Part shown: positions 35,622 through 44,681 of the stretch, one piece after another
Layout: the number at the start of each line of letters is the position of its first letter
Position numbering within the stretch: the stretch's first letter is position 1
Origin: Flagellimonas profundi
Lineage (GTDB): Bacteria; Bacteroidota; Bacteroidia; Flavobacteriales; Flavobacteriaceae
DNA length: 64,000 bases
Assembly: GCF_017313275.1 (NCBI RefSeq)
Contig: NZ_JAFLNM010000001.1
Location: 124,001 to 188,000 of the forward strand
Reading direction: 5' to 3'
Notes under the pieces: model-generated
What the model saw: only the letters and a program-made list of their open reading frames with translations
Told to the model about the DNA's origin: nothing
The model's database searches: none
Translations under genes and position numbers: made by a program

Positions 35622-36329
35622 ATGGAAAAGATCATGGAATTGGACATGGACGATCATTTGGTGCCGAGATTTGCATTGATAGGCTATGCCAGTACACCAA
35701 GTCATTACAATACGGAGCATTATTTTGCCTACCATAGGATAGTTGGGGAATGTCTTACAGCGGGGATGCCCTTGACCAAGGATACCGCACGGAACCTCTT
35801 CAGGTGCTTGGAAGGGGAATTGATAAAATTTTCCTTTAAGGGATTGTTGCCCAAGAATCTGGTACACATTGATTTCAAGGGGGAACTCCATTTGATATGG
35901 ATCGTCCATCCAAAACGGCACACCCTGTATTTTGATGAAAGGATGGGCATTCCGATAGGACAGTACCCCCTCCCCAAACTGGTCTTTTCGTTGAAAGGGA
36001 ACACTCTGAACGTATTCGCCCTAAAGCGGAGCGATGTCCTTGACGGAGATACAGGGTTATACCATGCCCCCTTGCCCAATGTCAATGCACGGGGCAGGGT
36101 CTGCATGGGCAATGTTTCCATGGACTATAACGGGTTCGAGCATTATGAGGACATCATGGGGTTTATGGAAAAACAGTTCTTTTCCTCGGTTTTCACGGAA
36201 ACCCACCATAACGACCTGATCAAGGGAAACCTTGTAGAAAGGATGAAAAATCTCAATGGAAAGCAGCGTTTCGACGATGCCCTACTCATTGCGAACAACA
36301 TGACCATAAAACAACTCTATGAAAGATAG
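35622..36329 (+). CDS. PRTRC system protein B (E2-like fold)
   Basis: A 235-residue protein with the PRTRC-B signature YHAPLPNVNARGRVCMGN near residue 147. This reads like the E2 ubiquitin-conjugating motif HPN...G.VC, with Cys161 in the place of the thioester cysteine. The preceding strands (LHLIWIVHPKRHTLYF, YPLPKLVFSL) fit the E2 sheet. It overlaps the E1-like gene by 11 bases. An E2 role is proposed in the comparative literature for this family; no activity is shown here. Confidence 0.75.
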   Translation: MEKIMELDMDDHLVPRFALIGYASTPSHYNTEHYFAYHRIVGECLTAGMPLTKDTARNLFRCLEGELIKFSFKGLLPKNLVHIDFKGELHLIWIVHPKRHTLYFDERMGIPIGQYPLPKLVFSLKGNTLNVFALKRSDVLDGDTGLYHAPLPNVNARGRVCMGNVSMDYNGFEHYEDIMGFMEKQFFSSVFTETHHNDLIKGNLVERMKNLNGKQRFDDALLIANNMTIKQLYER

Positions 36330-37098
36330 GATACATATCGCCCCCAATTATTTCTTCAACCCCACACACCCGATCACGATCTCGTTGATAGGGGTAGGTG
36401 GAAATGGTTCGCTATTCCTTGCGAGATTGGCGAGATTGGATTATGCCCTTCGCCAAACGGGACATCCCGGATTGCACGTCAGGGCATTTGATGGGGATAT
36501 TGTCGAACCCATGAACATCGGTAGGCAATTGTTCACCCCACATGACCTTGGACAGAACAAGGTAGTCAATGCCCTGACCAAGATCAACCGTGCCTTTGGA
36601 TTACAATGGGAAGGAATACCGATGAATGCCATGACCTTTGGTGATGACATCAGATCGAACATCATCGTGACCTGTGTGGACAATGCCAAATACAGGACGG
36701 CACTTTCTTTGGCTTTGAGGCACCCCCATAGGGGTTCTGAACATAGGACAATGTTCTACTGGCTCGACATGGGCAATAGCAGGGACACGGGGCAGTTCGT
36801 TCTTGGTAGCTTGTTCGAGGAAGATAGAAAATTGGGCGATGGTTCTTTGGAGTGCGTAAGCAGACTGAAGAAGATAACCGACCTTTTCCCGAATTTGGAA
36901 GATCACGATACCGAATCCCAACAGGGAAGGGGATGTGCCTATGCCGATCGGTTGATGGAACAGTCCCTTTATATCAACGATGTCTTGGTGGCTCAAGCAT
37001 CGGACTGCCTGTTCAGGTTGTTGTCGCATAGACAATTATCCGTCCACGGGGGATTTGTGAACCTCAAAAGCGGGACGGTCAACCCTGTGAAAGTCTAG
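36319..37098 (+). CDS. PRTRC ThiF-family protein (E1-like)
   Basis: A 259-residue E1/ThiF/MoeB-type adenylating enzyme. The nucleotide-binding loop GVGGNGS is at residues 26-32. DGDIVEPMNIGRQLF holds the Asp and Arg that contact ATP-Mg, and IIVTCVDNAKYR is the family core. Possible catalytic cysteines are in GSLECVSR and GRGCAYAD. It would adenylate the C-terminal glycine of PRTRC-C. No JAB-type protease (PRTRC-A) is encoded nearby. Confidence 0.85.
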   Translation: MKDRIHIAPNYFFNPTHPITISLIGVGGNGSLFLARLARLDYALRQTGHPGLHVRAFDGDIVEPMNIGRQLFTPHDLGQNKVVNALTKINRAFGLQWEGIPMNAMTFGDDIRSNIIVTCVDNAKYRTALSLALRHPHRGSEHRTMFYWLDMGNSRDTGQFVLGSLFEEDRKLGDGSLECVSRLKKITDLFPNLEDHDTESQQGRGCAYADRLMEQSLYINDVLVAQASDCLFRLLSHRQLSVHGGFVNLKSGTVNPVKV

Positions 37099-37104
37099 GA
37101 GAAC

Positions 37105-37401
37105 ATGAAGGATAATAAAAAAGTGTTCATAAAGGCATCCAATTATTGGGTGATCCATGATCTTGCCCTGTTGGGAAACTGGAACAGGGTACAAGGAACA
37201 AAATTACAGGCACTTTATCATCTTGTACAGTGCAGGGGCAAGGTCTTGGAGGGCCCAAATGACAGTAGGTATAAAGGTATAAAGGTACTGGAATACGGAG
37301 ACGGGTGCTACATCGGCTTTATCCGTACCGCTTACAAAGCGGACACTTTTTTCCCCTGTAAACTCCATGTGGTAAGCCTACAGGAATTGGTGAAAAAATG
37401 A
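37105..37401 (+). CDS. Small unknown protein, 98 residues
   Basis: Follows the ThiF gene by six bases and shares its operon. Basic, beta-rich (VFIKASNYWVIHDLALLGNW, CYIGFIRTAYKADTFF). No family recognised. It may be a last member of the PRTRC cluster. Confidence 0.55.
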   Translation: MKDNKKVFIKASNYWVIHDLALLGNWNRVQGTKLQALYHLVQCRGKVLEGPNDSRYKGIKVLEYGDGCYIGFIRTAYKADTFFPCKLHVVSLQELVKK

Positions 37402-37502
37402 ACGGAAAAAGACTCGGTATCGAAGTTTTCCAATCGGTCATTTATAGGGTTTTTGCGGGCCGATTTTTCACATAACTGAAATCGAACTTAAAATCAAAGA
37501 AT

Positions 37503-37733
37503 ATGATATTTTCGGAACTTTATAACGATCTTCCCTTGGTGGGTTTTCTTTGGGTGGTTCTATACACTTATTTGGGGATCCTACGCATCAAGCGATTGTT
37601 GAGGTTGCCATTCTTATTGGTGATCATCCTAATAGGGCTTATCCCAGGCATCTGGTTTGTACTTCCCATATTTGCCATTTTTGAACTGACCATGCAGATT
37701 ATGAGGGCGCTTATTTATTTCAGGTTGATCTGA
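37503..37733 (+). CDS. Small membrane protein, 76 residues
   Basis: Two to three hydrophobic helices (GFLWVVLYTYLGIL, PFLLVIILIGLIPGIWFVLPIFAIF) with a basic loop between them. No family recognised. Separated by 101 bases from the previous gene. Confidence 0.5.
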   Translation: MIFSELYNDLPLVGFLWVVLYTYLGILRIKRLLRLPFLLVIILIGLIPGIWFVLPIFAIFELTMQIMRALIYFRLI

Positions 37734-37737
37734 ACCT

Positions 37738-37878
37738 TCATTTAAAGGCACTACCCTTGCGACCTTTCTTTTTCTCCCTTTCCATTGTTAGGGCATCCCC
37801 TATGCCCAAAAATTTATCAATGGCCTGCTATGAATTCTTGCCGACAAAAAGGTCAACATTGGTCTTTTTGCCGCTAAA
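37738..37878 (-). pseudogene. Possible remnant of a minus-strand gene
   Basis: The minus strand reads SGKKTNVDLFVGKNS, a stop, then QAIDKFLGIGDALTMEREKK and a Lys/Arg/Gly tail ending AFK. The look is of a gene's C-terminus with one nonsense change. No family is recognised. The rest of 37734-38127 is AT-rich and holds nothing else; this marks the junction between ICE backbone and the defence cargo. Confidence 0.25.
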
Positions 37879-38127
37879 TTAATTGTCTTTGTTTGAAAAA
37901 ATAATGTCCAAGATTGATTTTTAGATTAAGTATTATGTATTTTGAGAACAGTTTGAACAAAACCAAGGGTTTGGTCGATTTGATGAAAACATATTTGTGC
38001 TTCCGTAGAGGATTAAGGTAAATCTATCATCCAATTGGAAAGTTGCAAACCGTAAGGAACAATTGTGGTTTTGAAAACCGTTTAAAAACTACTGTTTTTA
38101 TGTATGGAACCACACTAAAGTATTCAT

Positions 38128-38892
38128 ATGGCAGAAATTGCTTACGACATATTGAATTTTGATAAGCCTATTGGCGAAAAGTCTTTTCGGGACACGTTAA
38201 ATGAGCTTGGGGGCAAAGACTCCAACACCTTAAAGACAGTCCTATCCGAAGAGCAGTTGAACTCACTTGTGGCAATCTTATTCGCTTATGGCCTCCACTA
38301 TGATGAATTGGTGGAGGAGAAACGCCAACGTTTTTTAAATACCCTCATAGAGGAAAGGCTCCCGTTGTTTCAAGTGTCCCAAACATTCGTTGGACACCTA
38401 TTGAACAATTTGGACCAAGGATCCAAGGCCGAGCTCCAACAGCTACTTCAAATGGAACACAACCTTGAGAAAATTCTTTCCAATGAAAGGTTATTGGATT
38501 TTGTAGAAATGGAACTGCTGGACCCGACCACCTCTTACCGAAAATGGGAATACGGACGTTACTTGATGGCATATATGGGTCAAAATGCTTTTGGTCACAT
38601 CAAGTGGGATAAAATTGCAGATAAAAAGGATTTTCTTCAAAAATTGGGAGAGCAATTGGACAAACTGAATGAAAAGTTGGATCCCCAGGAAAAATTGTTT
38701 CTGCAAATGATGGTCCGGGGAATGTTAGAGCCCCAGAAGATTAATATAGCAGAATTTCTTTTCGTAGGTTCTTATGCTCAGGAAAATATGATGAGGCTTT
38801 CGGTAAGGATACAGGAACATTCAAAGATATTGAAAAGTGCTATCCAAAAGGAAATATCAAGACAAAAAGGCAAGGAAGGGCCAAATTTATGA
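38128..38892 (+). CDS. Unknown protein of the phosphorothioation island, 254 residues
   Basis: A soluble, almost entirely helical protein without recognised motif. It has charged amphipathic segments (NSLVAILFAYGLHYDELVEE, LQQLLQMEHNLEKILSNERL) and a basic C-terminus. It overlaps the next gene by four bases (ATGA) and the pair precede dndC. It does not have the DGQR-type pattern of DndB. It could be an island regulator or effector; this is inference from position. Confidence 0.6.
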   Translation: MAEIAYDILNFDKPIGEKSFRDTLNELGGKDSNTLKTVLSEEQLNSLVAILFAYGLHYDELVEEKRQRFLNTLIEERLPLFQVSQTFVGHLLNNLDQGSKAELQQLLQMEHNLEKILSNERLLDFVEMELLDPTTSYRKWEYGRYLMAYMGQNAFGHIKWDKIADKKDFLQKLGEQLDKLNEKLDPQEKLFLQMMVRGMLEPQKINIAEFLFVGSYAQENMMRLSVRIQEHSKILKSAIQKEISRQKGKEGPNL

Positions 38893-39374
38893 TTGATTCG
38901 GATGGATTGCTCAGACATCTCCAAAAATTGGGAGAAGAGGAGACCTCCTTGATCGGGCGCAAGCAATATACTCAATCCCAAATCAGGATAGCCGAAAGAA
39001 TTGTCCAAGACCTACGAGATGACTTGGAAAAGGCTTCAATAAAACCCAAACTATCCCGTAGAAGGGCATTCATTGTCATATTAGAAGAACTATATTATGA
39101 CGTACTTGAGTATCCAAGTGAACTTACCCTTGAGAATATCCATAGAAGGGCTTCACTACGATTTGAATATATGAACCGCAATATTAAAGCATTTACAACT
39201 CCGACAGAAATCCATCCCAAAAATCCATGCAAGTATTATGAGGACAATGGCCACGGAAAGGCGAGATATAGGGTTGCATTGGAACATTTGGTCGAGAGAT
39301 TCGATACATATTTTCAAGAACCCAATGCCGAAGCTTCACTACGGTTTATTTACAGGGAAATAAAGCTTTGCTAA
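38889..39374 (+). CDS. Unknown protein of the phosphorothioation island, 161 residues
   Basis: Begins with a coiled-coil helix (LLRHLQKLGEEETSLIGRKQ) and has a basic, Arg/Tyr-rich second half (LSRRRAFIVILEELYYDVLE, RYRVALEHLVERFDTYF). Translationally coupled to the preceding gene. The next 268 bases up to dndC have no gene and are AT-rich. No family recognised. Confidence 0.55.
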   Translation: MIDSDGLLRHLQKLGEEETSLIGRKQYTQSQIRIAERIVQDLRDDLEKASIKPKLSRRRAFIVILEELYYDVLEYPSELTLENIHRRASLRFEYMNRNIKAFTTPTEIHPKNPCKYYEDNGHGKARYRVALEHLVERFDTYFQEPNAEASLRFIYREIKLC

Positions 39375-39642
39375 TAACAGTTATAATATTATCTCTTCAG
39401 CTACCGAAATTTTCATTTCGACCGTGTTGCGATTTAAAAATTCATTGGTCATTTTAAAAGCAGTAATAAATAACGTATTTTTCAGCAATATTCCCCTCCC
39501 CAATCGAACTTGGTCAAAAACTGGTTTCGCAAAACGACTCTTTCGAGCTTTCATTCAATTTGCGATGCATACGTTATGCTCTGACGAATGGGTAAGAAAA
39601 ACCAACAAAAACCTTTAATTTGTATAAAAATATTTTTTGATA

Positions 39643-40968
39643 ATGAAGATGAGTTCAAGAATTGAACATATAATCAATGAAATAACCGATCAATACCTTT
39701 TGGATGACGGTGCCATACCATGGATAATCGGCTTTAGTGGCGGTAAGGATTCCACAGTACTGCTGCAATTGGTATGGACAGCTTTGAAAAACCTTGGTGA
39801 TATCAATGGAATATCCCCCCGTGATGTTTACGTAGTTTGTAATGATACTATGGTTGAAAATCCCATTATATCAAACTATGTGGACAAAGTTCTCGATAAA
39901 ATCCAAGAGACAGCAGTCAGAGATGGATTGAATATCCAAGTCCAAAAAACTACACCGAGGCTTGAAGATTCCTTTTGGTTGAACATTATTGGAAAGGGAT
40001 ACCCAGTGCCAAACAATGCTTTTAGGTGGTGCACGGAGAAACTGAAAATCAAGCCTACTTCCCGTTTTGTGGTCGATCAAATCGATGAAAAAGGGAAGGC
40101 AATTGTGTTGGTCGGGACACGTTCGGATGAGAGCCAGAATAGGGCACGAATGATCAAAAAGCATGAGATAAGGGGAAAGCGATTGTCCAAACATTCCAAT
40201 CTTAGAAATGCATTTATTTATTCTCCAATCAAAAATTTATTGTTGGAAGAGATATGGTACATTATCAATACCATGCCATCACCTTGGGGTGCCAGTAATG
40301 ATGAACTTTTTCAAATCTATTCGGATGCAAGTTCGGACGATTATGAATGTCCAACAATGGTTTCCAATAAAAATCATTCTTCTTGTGGAAACAGTAGGTT
40401 TGGGTGTTGGACCTGCACGGTGGTCAAAAAGGATAAATCCATGTCCTCGTTAGTAGACAATGGCTTTAATTGGCTAGCACCATTACTTGAATTCAGGAAC
40501 GAGCTCATGGAAGGAAGGAACATTCCTAAAAATAGATCTACCAAGCGGAGAAATGGAACTGATGCCAAGAACGGCATGGGAACCTATAAAGCTAAATATA
40601 GGGCTGAAATTTTGGAAAGACTTTTAGAGACCCAAAAGACCATTCAAGAAACCTATCCTGAAATTGAACTTATAACAAATCAGGAAATGGTGGCGATCCA
40701 AGTTACTTGGTACAGGGACTTTATCTTCAAATATAAAGTGGCCCACATATACAACAATGTTTACTCAAAAGAGCTGGATATGAACAAACAGGATGAAAAT
40801 TTCAGAAAAGAGGAAGAGCTTCTAAAGGAAGTATGCGAGAATGATGAACAGTTTAGCCTTATCCAAGATCATCTTGCCTTATCCAAGAATAAGGCGCTTT
40901 TAACAAAAAAGCGAGGATTGAAAGAGGATCTTGAAAGGAGGATAAAAAAAATGATCGATAAAAAATAG
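39643..40968 (+). CDS. dndC: DNA phosphorothioation protein DndC
   Basis: A 441-residue ATP pyrophosphatase of the PAPS-reductase type that transfers sulfur to the DNA backbone. The PP-loop GFSGGKDST is at residues 31-39, followed by the EDSFWLNIIGKGYP and RWCTEKLKI segments of the family. A cysteine cluster (SSCGNSRFGCWTCTVVKKDKS) would bind an iron-sulfur cluster. I chose the ATG at 39643 instead of a TTG six bases before it. dndD starts directly after its stop codon. No cysteine desulfurase (dndA) is present; a host IscS-like enzyme would have to supply sulfur. Confidence 0.93.
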   Translation: MKMSSRIEHIINEITDQYLLDDGAIPWIIGFSGGKDSTVLLQLVWTALKNLGDINGISPRDVYVVCNDTMVENPIISNYVDKVLDKIQETAVRDGLNIQVQKTTPRLEDSFWLNIIGKGYPVPNNAFRWCTEKLKIKPTSRFVVDQIDEKGKAIVLVGTRSDESQNRARMIKKHEIRGKRLSKHSNLRNAFIYSPIKNLLLEEIWYIINTMPSPWGASNDELFQIYSDASSDDYECPTMVSNKNHSSCGNSRFGCWTCTVVKKDKSMSSLVDNGFNWLAPLLEFRNELMEGRNIPKNRSTKRRNGTDAKNGMGTYKAKYRAEILERLLETQKTIQETYPEIELITNQEMVAIQVTWYRDFIFKYKVAHIYNNVYSKELDMNKQDENFRKEEELLKEVCENDEQFSLIQDHLALSKNKALLTKKRGLKEDLERRIKKMIDKK

Positions 40969-43098
40969 ATGTACATAAAGGAAATAGAGCTCCGTAACTT
41001 CCGCATATATAAGGGAGTCAACAACATTTCACTTATTCCAGATAAGGAAAAGAACCTGATCGTGATAAGTGGAAAAAATGGTTTTGGTAAAACCACCTTT
41101 TTAATGTCCCTTGTTTGGTGTCTATACGGAAGACAAATGGAAAAGGTGGATGACCTTTATAAAAAGGAAATTTGGGATAAAGGTGGATATGGTAAATTCA
41201 TAGGGAATAGTCTCAACCACATAGCTCGTGAGAACGGGGAATCGACCTTTTCCGTTGCCGTTACATTCACGGAGGTTAAAATACCGGACATTACCTGTAA
41301 TGAAGTAAAGGTAATCCGTTCCTATAACACTGAAACAGGTACAGCAGAAAACCTAAAAATTCTTATTGATGGGCACCCAAACCAGATAACGGATGACCTT
41401 TCCACCCAAAATCAGGATGGTGGGGAAATATTTGTTAGAGAGTTCATACTGCCAATTGAAATTGCAAAGTTTTTCTTTTTTGATGCTGAAAAAATTGTCT
41501 CGTTGGCAGAAGTGAACGGCAAAGAGCAGAGAAAGGCACTTGGCACCGCATATTCAGAGGTCTTGGGGATTCACAAGTATGAAGCACTTAGGACCCAGTT
41601 GGAGAACCTTCAGGACGAATACCGCAAGGAATCCGCAAAACCAAAAGACAGAAAGGACTTTGTTGATATTGAAGCTGCCCTGGAGAAAATTGAAATCGAT
41701 ATTGAGAATGTTGAGAAAGAGATTGATGATGCCACTCAATTAAAAGTCGAAAAAAAAGCGGAAGCGGATAAGATACAACGGACCCTTATCAAAGAGGGTA
41801 ACCATATGTCACTGGAAGAAGTAGAGGAATTAAAGGAACAGGAATCCAAATTGGATACGGTTATCCAAGATTTAAGAATCCAATTAAAGGATTATTATGA
41901 AATCATTCCCTTTGGCCTTGCAGGAGATACTTTATTCAACATGGCCATTCAATTGGAAAATGAGCGAATAATAAAGGAAAGCGAAAATTCTCAATCCAAT
42001 GCTAAAGAAAAAACCAGACTGTTTCTTAATGAACTTGAAACCTTGCGTTCCCAAACCGATATAATAGTGGATGTTGGTGTTAGGAGATTTTATGAGGAAC
42101 ACATAGAAAAACTTATTGGAAAACACTTCTTTGGGGATAGTGCTTCAATTCCAGATGATTTTACGATACTTCATGATTTCAGTTCTGTTCAGGTCAATGA
42201 ATTGGATCAATTGATCGATACCCTTCGCTATTCCTTCAAGGAAGAGTTTAGAAAAATATCGAATGGATACCAAAATGCACGGTCGGAAATTGCCAGTATT
42301 CAACGTAAACTGAGAAAGGCAGAAAAGGATGCCGATGATGCCTACATTTCCGGCCTTAAGGAACAAAAGAAAAAACTTGATGGTATCATTTCAGGAGCTG
42401 AATCGGAAATCGATGTCTTGAATCAAAAGCTTGGAGGGTTGAATAATGACAAAAAGATAGCCCGCCAGCGTCAAGCAGAACTAAGAAAAAAGATTGAGGT
42501 TTCGCAAAAGAACCAAGCCGCAAATCAAATTATTGAAAATGAAGTAAAGACCCTTAAAAAATTTATTGCCAGATTTAAGGAAAGAAAAAAAGAATCCTTG
42601 GAGGTCAGGATAAAAGAAGGATTGAACCTTTTAATGCATAAAAACGATTTTATTTCCCGTGTAGAAGTTGATATCAGTCTCTCTGGCGAGGACATTGAAA
42701 TAAGTTTGTACACTAAAATTGGTAGTAAGGAAGTCAAAATCGACAAGGGTTCGCTTTCGATGGGTGAACGTCAAATGTATTCATCAGCCTTGCTCAGTGC
42801 GCTTGTGGAAGAGTCAAATATTGACTTTCCAGTTTTCATTGATAGTCCAATGCAAAAATTTGACAGGGAGCACGCCCAGAACATTATCAAGCATTTTTAT
42901 CCAAAAGTATCAAAACAGGTGATTCTTTTCCCTTTGATACATAAAGAGTTAACATCTGAGGAATATGACCTTCTCATAAAGAACGTCAGCAATACGTACA
43001 TCATAAAGAACACTCCTTCCATAGGTTCTGAATTTCTTGAAGTTGAACCCAAAAAATTGATCTCAAAATACAACGAGTTATATGTGGCATCAAATTAA
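40969..43098 (+). CDS. dndD: DNA sulfur modification protein DndD (SMC/Rad50-like ATPase)
   Basis: A 709-residue protein. Walker A is GKNGFGKTT at residues 35-43. Two long coiled coils flank the centre. The ABC signature region SLSMGERQMY is near residue 591 and Walker B VFIDSPMQKF near residue 623. This is the Rad50/RecF-like architecture of DndD. It probably nicks or opens DNA so that DndC can insert sulfur. It overlaps the next gene by 17 bases, so C, D and E are one operon. Confidence 0.92.
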   Translation: MYIKEIELRNFRIYKGVNNISLIPDKEKNLIVISGKNGFGKTTFLMSLVWCLYGRQMEKVDDLYKKEIWDKGGYGKFIGNSLNHIARENGESTFSVAVTFTEVKIPDITCNEVKVIRSYNTETGTAENLKILIDGHPNQITDDLSTQNQDGGEIFVREFILPIEIAKFFFFDAEKIVSLAEVNGKEQRKALGTAYSEVLGIHKYEALRTQLENLQDEYRKESAKPKDRKDFVDIEAALEKIEIDIENVEKEIDDATQLKVEKKAEADKIQRTLIKEGNHMSLEEVEELKEQESKLDTVIQDLRIQLKDYYEIIPFGLAGDTLFNMAIQLENERIIKESENSQSNAKEKTRLFLNELETLRSQTDIIVDVGVRRFYEEHIEKLIGKHFFGDSASIPDDFTILHDFSSVQVNELDQLIDTLRYSFKEEFRKISNGYQNARSEIASIQRKLRKAEKDADDAYISGLKEQKKKLDGIISGAESEIDVLNQKLGGLNNDKKIARQRQAELRKKIEVSQKNQAANQIIENEVKTLKKFIARFKERKKESLEVRIKEGLNLLMHKNDFISRVEVDISLSGEDIEISLYTKIGSKEVKIDKGSLSMGERQMYSSALLSALVEESNIDFPVFIDSPMQKFDREHAQNIIKHFYPKVSKQVILFPLIHKELTSEEYDLLIKNVSNTYIIKNTPSIGSEFLEVEPKKLISKYNELYVASN

Positions 43099-44671
43099 CA
43101 TACATACCTCCGGCAAAAACAAGGAGGTTGTCCAAAAATTGACCCGTAAATTACCTACAGGCACAAAGGAGAATGTGATTGCTCGATTAGCTTTGGGATA
43201 TTCCCTGCAAACAGGAAAGAAATTTTCGAAACCCGAGTTCACTGAATATGATTCCAAGGGCAAAGAGTACAAGGACCATATTCTTTTTGATGCCCGTTAT
43301 CGAGATCTTTCAATAGCCCTTATTTGTCAACATTATGAAGTTTATCGAACACATGAAGATATTCCAAAATATGTTAAATTACATGTGGACCATGGCCTCG
43401 AAATGATCAACCAACTTTTTGAGGATAATCCAAATTTTACCTTTTTTGATTTTCTTCAAGAGTATTTGGATAGGGGCATATCCTATCTTGAGGATACGAC
43501 CGTCAGTAATTCTGCGGTTCGGAATACAAATCAGAACATCGATAAGAGCTATTTTGTTGAACCTATTTTGATAGAAGTAGGCAATCCCATTGATGATGGA
43601 CAAGATAACCCGATTACAATGGAGTTGAATAATATTACCTTGCGGAGCAATGCCCATATTGCAGTGGCAGGAAAATCCGGATCGGGAAAAACACAGTTTA
43701 TCCTGTCATTTCTTAATCGATTGCATAAGTCAAGTAACGGACAGGTCAACTATCTTTTTCTTGATTTTAAGGGGCTAAAGCAAGGAGATATTGAGGTGAT
43801 GCAGCCTTTTTTCACTAGAACCCAATGTGAGTTCATTGATGCACCACACAAACCATTTCCGTTCAACCCATTGAGTTTTATTGATAATATCAATGAGAAG
43901 GACAAACTTATGGGAATCAATAAGTTTGTTGATATAATAGCCAAATACTCCAATATTGGAAAGCGACAGGAACAGGAGCTGAAGCATGCGACTAAGGAAG
44001 CTTTTCATGACATGACCGGGGGGGAATACCCCACATTGAATCTCATTTATGAAAAGGTGCTCGAAGTTTATGGGGATAAACGTGATACGCTGACGGAAAT
44101 CTTGGAAGGACTGAGCGAACTTGATATTTTTCAAAAGAACCACTCAAATTCATTTTTGCTAAAAAACCATTATTTCTCCTTAAGTGGGGATTTACCAAAT
44201 GCGATTAGGTTTACCTCGGTCTTTTTGATTATCAATTATGTATATAACATCTTTATGAATATGGAAAACACTCCTGTTGAAAATAATTACAAGGGGATTC
44301 GTTATGCATTGGTAATCGATGAGGCACATGTCATATTCAAGGATAAAAAGGCTCAAAATCTTCTTGATTCCATGCTCAGGGAAATCCGTTCAAAAGGGGT
44401 GTCGGTCATTCTTTTGTCCCAAGGTATTTCCGAGTTTACACAGCCTGAAACGGAATTTTCGAGTAACTGTGACAATGCATTTTTACTTGACATCAATGAT
44501 AAGGGTAACTCGAAGGCCATAAGCAAGTTTTTGGGATTAAGTGATCGGGAAGGAATCAAGGCGGCTAGGAGTATTGAGAAGATTGAGACTGGAATGGCCA
44601 TTTCAAATATTGGAGAGTTTGAAAAAGGTTCATTGTTTACATTAAATCAAATTCATAAGGATGAAATCTAA
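43082..44671 (+). CDS. dndE: DndE domain fused to a HerA/FtsK-type ATPase
   Basis: A 529-residue fusion. Residues 5-125 match DndE: VQKLTRKLPTGTKENVIARL, then the YDSKGKEYKDHILFD and DLSIALICQHYE segments, and the GLEMINQL region. DndE normally stands alone at about 110-130 residues and binds nicked DNA. From about residue 185 an AAA/HerA-type ATPase follows, with Walker A AGKSGSGKTQ near 200, YLFLDFKGLK, and Walker B YALVIDEAH near 410, then VILLSQGISEF (sensor-like). Linking the DNA-nick-binding module to a translocase motor is the unusual feature of this island. The start at 43082 is the first ATG with DndE homology. Confidence 0.85.
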   Translation: MWHQINIHTSGKNKEVVQKLTRKLPTGTKENVIARLALGYSLQTGKKFSKPEFTEYDSKGKEYKDHILFDARYRDLSIALICQHYEVYRTHEDIPKYVKLHVDHGLEMINQLFEDNPNFTFFDFLQEYLDRGISYLEDTTVSNSAVRNTNQNIDKSYFVEPILIEVGNPIDDGQDNPITMELNNITLRSNAHIAVAGKSGSGKTQFILSFLNRLHKSSNGQVNYLFLDFKGLKQGDIEVMQPFFTRTQCEFIDAPHKPFPFNPLSFIDNINEKDKLMGINKFVDIIAKYSNIGKRQEQELKHATKEAFHDMTGGEYPTLNLIYEKVLEVYGDKRDTLTEILEGLSELDIFQKNHSNSFLLKNHYFSLSGDLPNAIRFTSVFLIINYVYNIFMNMENTPVENNYKGIRYALVIDEAHVIFKDKKAQNLLDSMLREIRSKGVSVILLSQGISEFTQPETEFSSNCDNAFLLDINDKGNSKAISKFLGLSDREGIKAARSIEKIETGMAISNIGEFEKGSLFTLNQIHKDEI

Positions 44672-44681
44672 CTGCAAATAA

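Noticed and set aside
38128..38892. Assignment as DndB
   Set aside because: Length and motifs do not fit; no DGQR-type pattern is visible.
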